Source: Bacteriovoracaceae bacterium
Lineage (GTDB): Bacteria; Bdellovibrionota; Bacteriovoracia; Bacteriovoracales; Bacteriovoracaceae
Assembly (NCBI GenBank): GCA_023151145.1
Contig: JAKLJM010000058.1
Span: 1-9,512 of the forward strand
Direction: 5' to 3'
DNA length: 9,512 bases
Of this stretch, positions 6,070 to 9,512 are shown one piece after another. The notes under the pieces are model-generated. The model had not been told where the DNA came from. It searched no databases and was given only the letters and a program-made list of their open reading frames with translations. Both the position numbers and the translations under genes were made by a program. Within the stretch, counting starts at the first letter, position 1. Every line of letters starts with the position of its first letter.

Positions 6070-7440
6070 ATGAAAAAATTACTTTTAGGATCAATCCTTT
6101 TATCACTTAATACAAATGCCGATTTTGATGTGGCAAAAAACATTCAAAAATTTGATTGGAATGGTTTGGAAGTAACTTATATTGAAGACAATAGATTTCC
6201 GGTCTTTGATATGGGAATTTATTTTTCTGATGGAGCCGTTTCAGATCTTGGGGGAATTGGAGGGGAAACTGAGGCAGCCTTCAATATGTCGATGCTTGGG
6301 ACGACAAAATACACTCGAGCTGAATTAAGTGAAAAATTAGAATTTTTCGGTGCAAGTAGTGACGTGCAAGTGACTCATGAATACACCACACTTTCATTAT
6401 CAGGTTTATCAAAAGACATTAAAGATTTAACAAAACTTACATGTGAAGTTTTGCGAGAAGCGAATTACCCTGAGAATGAAGTTAAAAAAGTTGTGAATTT
6501 ACAAAAAAATTCAATGCGCTCACTTGAGAATAATCATGGCGCTTTGGCATCAAGAATATTTCGTGAAGTGAGTTTAAGTGACACGCCTTTTTCGTACCCA
6601 ACAGGGGGAAAATTAAAAGATCTTGATTTATTGGCCGGCCAAAATTTACGAAAAAAAATGGATCATTTTCTAAATTCAGTGAAAAAAAGAATCTATCTAA
6701 CAGGTCCAAAATCTGTTCTAGAAATTCGTTCAATTATTGAAAATGACTGCCGCTTTTCAGGTACTGAAGCTCAATTTGTCAGAACTCCAACGTATAATAA
6801 AAAAGTTCAAAATGGATTACAAATCGTCTTTGCTCCAGTTGAAAAGGCCAATCAAGTTCAAGTCATGGTAGGAACATTTCTAAATAGTGACGAACTGGTC
6901 GATGATGAATTAGCGTTTTTATCTTCAGAGTTTTTAGGTGGGGGATTTACTTCGCGTCTTATGCAAGAAATTCGAGTGAAGAGAGGATTAACGTATTCTG
7001 TAGGAGCCGTGATTTCTTCTCAAAAAACCTACGGTCGGGCACTCATTTCTACATTTACTAAAAATGAAACAATTGTCGAACTTATTAAAGTAATTAGAAA
7101 CGCCATTGCAACTTCTAGAGGATCTAATCATCAAATTAATGACAAACAATTTTCTTTGGTGAAGCAAGGGGTGATTGGTTCATATCCATTTAAGTTTGAA
7201 AAAACAGAACAATTCTTGAGTGAGTTAATGATTACAGATCACACAGAGAAAAAATACGAAGAGATTTTTCAATTTCAAGATAAGGTTAAAAATTATACTA
7301 AAGAAGATGTCGCCAAAAAAATTGAGGAAGTCTTCAATGAAAAACGTATGACGATCTTTGTTCTAGGGGATAAATCACTTTTAGCTAAGTTAAAAAAATT
7401 AGGAAAAGTAAAAGTGGTGAATACCAAATCATTTATATAA
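6070..7440 (+). CDS. Non-catalytic M16 family partner, exported
   Basis: The 456-residue product has a signal peptide (MKKLLLGSILLSLNTNA, cleavage probably after A17) and no lipobox, so it is likely periplasmic. It has the two-domain M16 layout, but at the zinc-motif position it reads GGETEAAF (64-71), with no HxxEH, so it cannot hold the catalytic zinc. It keeps the C-terminal-domain signature FTSRLMQEIRVKRGLTYSVG (SRL at 295-297, Y309), which in two-subunit bacterial M16 enzymes supplies the Arg/Tyr pair that holds the substrate; the catalytic partner lacks this. The two are therefore complementary. An ATG at 6058 overlaps the upstream stop (TAATG), is in frame and would add four residues (MEYK); I prefer 6070, which has GGA 7 bases upstream and a cleaner signal peptide. 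Either way translation is probably coupled. A terminator follows. Confidence 0.9.
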   Translation: MKKLLLGSILLSLNTNADFDVAKNIQKFDWNGLEVTYIEDNRFPVFDMGIYFSDGAVSDLGGIGGETEAAFNMSMLGTTKYTRAELSEKLEFFGASSDVQVTHEYTTLSLSGLSKDIKDLTKLTCEVLREANYPENEVKKVVNLQKNSMRSLENNHGALASRIFREVSLSDTPFSYPTGGKLKDLDLLAGQNLRKKMDHFLNSVKKRIYLTGPKSVLEIRSIIENDCRFSGTEAQFVRTPTYNKKVQNGLQIVFAPVEKANQVQVMVGTFLNSDELVDDELAFLSSEFLGGGFTSRLMQEIRVKRGLTYSVGAVISSQKTYGRALISTFTKNETIVELIKVIRNAIATSRGSNHQINDKQFSLVKQGVIGSYPFKFEKTEQFLSELMITDHTEKKYEEIFQFQDKVKNYTKEDVAKKIEEVFNEKRMTIFVLGDKSLLAKLKKLGKVKVVNTKSFI

Positions 7441-7444
7441 GATT

Positions 7445-7475
7445 TTTTAGGGGGAGAATTCCCCCTAGAATTTTT
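7445..7475 (+). terminator. Intrinsic terminator of the M16 unit
   Basis: TAGGGGG (7448-7454) pairs with CCCCCTA (7461-7467) around AGAATT; a G-T pair and two A-T pairs can extend it. TTTTT follows at 7471-7475. On the minus strand the stem is followed by A residues, so it should not efficiently end the converging bactofilin transcript. Confidence 0.82.
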
Positions 7476-7479
7476 ATGA

Positions 7480-7812
7480 TTACGTAAGAGTGTGTGCGGC
7501 CATATTAACTTCGGCACCAGGCAAGACTTCGATAGACTTAGCTTTTATGGTGCCTGAAACGTCGGCCGATGGATAAATAATCACTTTTCCAGTAGCTTCG
7601 ATATCGGCTTGGATAATTCCGTAAATTTCTAAATTATGACAAAATATTTTCCCTTCAACTTTTGAATCAATTCCTAAAATTAGTGGACTTTGATAAAGCA
7701 TGTGGATTTCACCAATTATTGCACCCTCTAATTGTGTTTTACCTTGAAAGTGCAAATTCCCATGGAGTTTTGAATTTTGCCCGACATGTGTGAATTCTTG
7801 ATGTTTGATCAT
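7480..7812 (-). CDS. Bactofilin
   Basis: This 110-residue protein has the bactofilin (DUF583) right-handed beta-helix core: regular hydrophobic/Gly repeats such as LHGNLHFQGKTQLEGAIIGE, then KVEGKIFCHNLEIYG, and ATGKVIIYPSADVSGTIKA followed by the family-typical LPGAEVNM. Bactofilins polymerise without nucleotide into filaments at the inner membrane face and position wall-modifying enzymes; Helicobacter CcmA is one that sets cell curvature. It is short, with little tail either side of the core (about 8-104). It is the last gene of a three-gene operon: ATG 7812 is 3 bases past the upstream stop, and an AAGG about 10 bases upstream may serve as ribosome site. Neighbouring murein enzyme and membrane genes suggest a wall or shape role. 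A bac or ccm symbol would be over-precise, so none is given. Confidence 0.92.
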   Translation of the reverse strand: MIKHQEFTHVGQNSKLHGNLHFQGKTQLEGAIIGEIHMLYQSPLILGIDSKVEGKIFCHNLEIYGIIQADIEATGKVIIYPSADVSGTIKAKSIEVLPGAEVNMAAHTLT

Positions 7813-7815
7813 TGT

Positions 7816-8814
7816 TTAAAGCCTTACAAATAATGGAACGGTTTGGGTATGAATCAAGTCTCCATTTTTAGCAAAAATTAAAACAGTGAAAACAAATTGA
7901 CCAGATTTTCTAGGTTTTAAGAAGCTGGCATCGACAGGCCTAAAGCGCTGAGTGGCGAATGGTTCACCAGCAGAGAAACTAATTTGTGATTCTGGAGCAT
8001 TGAGGGACATCTGAGGGTAGACTTGAAGTCCAGTTTCACCTTTCATGATGACCAAAATATGACCGGCTATTTTTTGATCGCGCGGGGTAAGTGGGGTGAT
8101 ATTAAATTTTAAGCTAATGGTATCTCTTAATGAAACTACGTTAAATCCACTTAACGAAATTTGGGCCGGTCGAGTGCGGTCTTTTTGTCCTTGAACTGGC
8201 TTAAAGAGCGAGAGATAACTTAAGTTAAGTGTGCCAGTTTCTTTACCCTTAAATCCTTCGGCCATACTCGGTTTTTGTCCATTGGTAGGATCGATGTTTT
8301 GAGCAATCGGTTCTTTAGTGGTTGTCTTGGAATCCAGATCGACAGAAGGAATATTGGCGTTTGATGCTGATTCAGGAAAGACTGTATCTGAGTTTTTTGC
8401 CAATTCAATTTTTAAGGCTTCTTTGTTGTCATTTAACTGTTCTTTTAATTGTAAGTTCTCATTCCTTAATTGCTCAATTGTACTTTTCATTGATTCATAA
8501 TTTTTTGCTGATAAATAGTTTTGAATCAAATGAGTGGGACTAAAATGAATGAGTGTCATGATTACTAAAACAAGAGAGCAGAGTGTGATGGCCGGTAAAA
8601 CAACGAACCACCAAAAAAAAGCACTTTTTCTAATCTCGAAATATTTTGGAGAATCTTTTTTCTGATAATAAATAAGAGAAACCATTTCATGGTTTTTGTT
8701 ATTTATTATTGAATGAGTGCTTCTCTCATGATTTTGATGAGATTGATTATCAAAAAAACGCTCTTGACCGTTTTTTTTGTGATCATCGCTAAGAGGATTC
8801 TCTTGGTTGGTCAC
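7816..8814 (-). CDS. Single-pass membrane protein with periplasmic coiled coil
   Basis: I do not recognise this 332-residue protein. It has a hydrophilic, Asn/His/Gln-rich cytoplasmic N-terminus (1-62), one membrane helix (about 65-90, opening AFFWWFVVLPAITLC), and a likely coiled coil (about 104-140, e.g. STIEQLRNENLQLKEQL). A Ser/Thr/Pro/Asn-rich linker (141-195) leads to a beta-rich C-terminal domain (about 197-332) ending VFTVLIFAKNGDLIHTQTVP. By the positive-inside rule the C-terminal part should be periplasmic. The start is GTG 8814, directly after the upstream stop (TAA-GTG), so translation is probably coupled; an AAGG lies about 12 bases upstream. A later in-frame ATG (residue 44) has no ribosome site. 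Placed between a periplasmic murein enzyme and cytosolic bactofilin, with domains on both sides of the membrane, it is well placed to connect the two (inference). Confidence 0.85.
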   Translation of the reverse strand: MTNQENPLSDDHKKNGQERFFDNQSHQNHERSTHSIINNKNHEMVSLIYYQKKDSPKYFEIRKSAFFWWFVVLPAITLCSLVLVIMTLIHFSPTHLIQNYLSAKNYESMKSTIEQLRNENLQLKEQLNDNKEALKIELAKNSDTVFPESASNANIPSVDLDSKTTTKEPIAQNIDPTNGQKPSMAEGFKGKETGTLNLSYLSLFKPVQGQKDRTRPAQISLSGFNVVSLRDTISLKFNITPLTPRDQKIAGHILVIMKGETGLQVYPQMSLNAPESQISFSAGEPFATQRFRPVDASFLKPRKSGQFVFTVLIFAKNGDLIHTQTVPLFVRL

Positions 8815-9512
8815 TTAATTGTTGCCTTTTTTGTTATTTTCAACATTTTTAAAAAATCGATCAGATGGTTCAAAGGCAAATTTGTCTTCGCCTTCAAGGC
8901 CTGCTTTTGTCCAGAATTCATTAACGATTTTCCATTCATATGTAGGAGCTTGGATGAGATAAAGAGTTTTCTTACCAGTATCGTTAATCGTACTTGATTG
9001 GTAATTTTGGCGAAATGTAACGACCGCATAATTTTTAAACTGAAAAATGGAATAATTATCAAGTTCGATTTTTGGTTTTCCTGGCATTGAGAATACATTG
9101 GCTTTGTAGGCTTTATACTGTCCCCAATTTCCTTTTTGGTCTTTAAATTGTGCTTGGTCATAGTGAGACATGTAGTCGTTAATGTTTTTTTCTCTCCAAG
9201 CTTCAAGCCATTTATCTACAGTCGATTTAATTTGATTTCGGTTTGCTTCAAATGTTTTTTCATTCAAATAAACTAATTCTTGAACGATCACAATAGGAGT
9301 TTTATTGAGCTCTAGATATTTTGATGCGTCGATAAGATCATTATTTGCCGTAACTACACAACCTCTAGAATCTAAACCTTTTTCAATTCTAGTTTCGTCG
9401 TTAGTTGAGTGTAGCCAAATACCATCACCAGTTTTATTTAATCTTTTATCGATAGGATTAGGGTAATCAGTGACAAATGCGCCGACACCATAAATAACTC
9501 CAGCAGGACCAG
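8815..9512 (-). CDS. YkuD-domain peptidoglycan peptidase with NTF2-like domain (5' end missing)
   Basis: The minus-strand frame is open from the right edge to the TAA at 8815-8817, giving 231 visible C-terminal residues; a GTG at 9291 is internal. Visible residues 1-75 are the end of a YkuD (L,D-transpeptidase/carboxypeptidase) domain: GVIYGVGAFVTDYPNPID, then H34 in WLHST and the catalytic C51 in SRGCVV, with 16 residues between, as the family requires, then a strand TPIVIVQEL. Residues about 88-215 are an NTF2-like domain (IKSTVDKWLEAWREKNINDY, SHYDQAQF, ending EWKIVNEFW). YkuD plus C-terminal NTF2-like is the layout of Csd6/Pgp2, L,D-carboxypeptidases that trim tetrapeptides and set helical shape; the Asn or Arg often following the cysteine motif in cross-linking enzymes is absent (V53). 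Transpeptidase activity remains possible. It is exported in known relatives; its signal is outside the window. Confidence 0.9.
   Translation of the reverse strand, partial: GPAGVIYGVGAFVTDYPNPIDKRLNKTGDGIWLHSTNDETRIEKGLDSRGCVVTANNDLIDASKYLELNKTPIVIVQELVYLNEKTFEANRNQIKSTVDKWLEAWREKNINDYMSHYDQAQFKDQKGNWGQYKAYKANVFSMPGKPKIELDNYSIFQFKNYAVVTFRQNYQSSTINDTGKKTLYLIQAPTYEWKIVNEFWTKAGLEGEDKFAFEPSDRFFKNVENNKKGNN

Noticed and set aside
7293..7517. Minus-strand frame across the M16/bactofilin junction
   Set aside because: Overlaps the end of the M16 gene, a terminator and the bactofilin end; no family pattern.
8713..8997. 94-codon plus-strand frame
   Set aside because: Lies opposite the YkuD/NTF2 and membrane-protein genes; its hydrophobic look comes from the complement of Lys/Asn-rich codons.
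8811..9206. Second minus-strand frame over the NTF2-like region
   Set aside because: Overlaps the NTF2-like domain in another frame; the YkuD frame continues unbroken to the window edge with catalytic residues.
1..9512. Mobile element, CRISPR, tRNA or defence system
   Set aside because: No transposase, integrase, spaced direct repeats, tRNA-like cloverleaf or recognised defence gene was seen; base composition looks even along the window.

Overview
The window is an AT-rich (roughly 36-38% GC by eye) stretch of Gram-negative bacterial chromosome with short intergenic gaps and genes in strand-consistent blocks. A FliL-family protein, a bactofilin, a YkuD-plus-NTF2 murein enzyme, a lipoprotein M16 peptidase pair and methylmalonyl-CoA epimerase together suggest a flagellated deltaproteobacterium-like organism. 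My best guess is Bdellovibrionota (Bdellovibrio/Bacteriovorax-like); this rests on gene content and composition, not on any marker gene. I see no mobile element, CRISPR array, tRNA or rRNA.

Layout: (1) 1-737, plus strand, the 3' end of a large cysteine-rich, probably exported protein with two knottin-like repeats. (2) 840-2241, plus strand: methylmalonyl-CoA epimerase, a rhomboid-fold membrane protein lacking the catalytic histidine, and a 55-residue helical protein with its own probable promoter, closed by a strong bidirectional terminator. (3) 2287-3959, minus strand: alanine dehydrogenase (ald) with its own terminator, then a FliL-family gene. (4) 3960-4223, a divergent regulatory gap with several inverted repeats. 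(5) 4224-7440, plus strand: a DUF1428 protein, a lipoprotein M16 zinc peptidase and a second M16 protein lacking the zinc motif, closed by a terminator. (6) 7480-9512, minus strand: a compact operon of a YkuD/NTF2 peptidoglycan enzyme (5' end outside the window), a single-pass membrane coiled-coil protein and a bactofilin.

The most interesting unit is block 6. YkuD plus NTF2-like is the architecture of the L,D-carboxypeptidases Csd6/Pgp2 that set helical cell shape in Helicobacter/Campylobacter, and bactofilin (CcmA) is another member of the Helicobacter shape system. Finding both in one tight operon, joined by an undescribed transmembrane coiled-coil protein, suggests a cell-shape or wall-remodelling module. 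The rhomboid-like pseudoprotease and the complementary M16 pair are secondary points of interest. No gap exceeds 300 bases; the largest is 264 bases, between ald and the DUF1428 gene.
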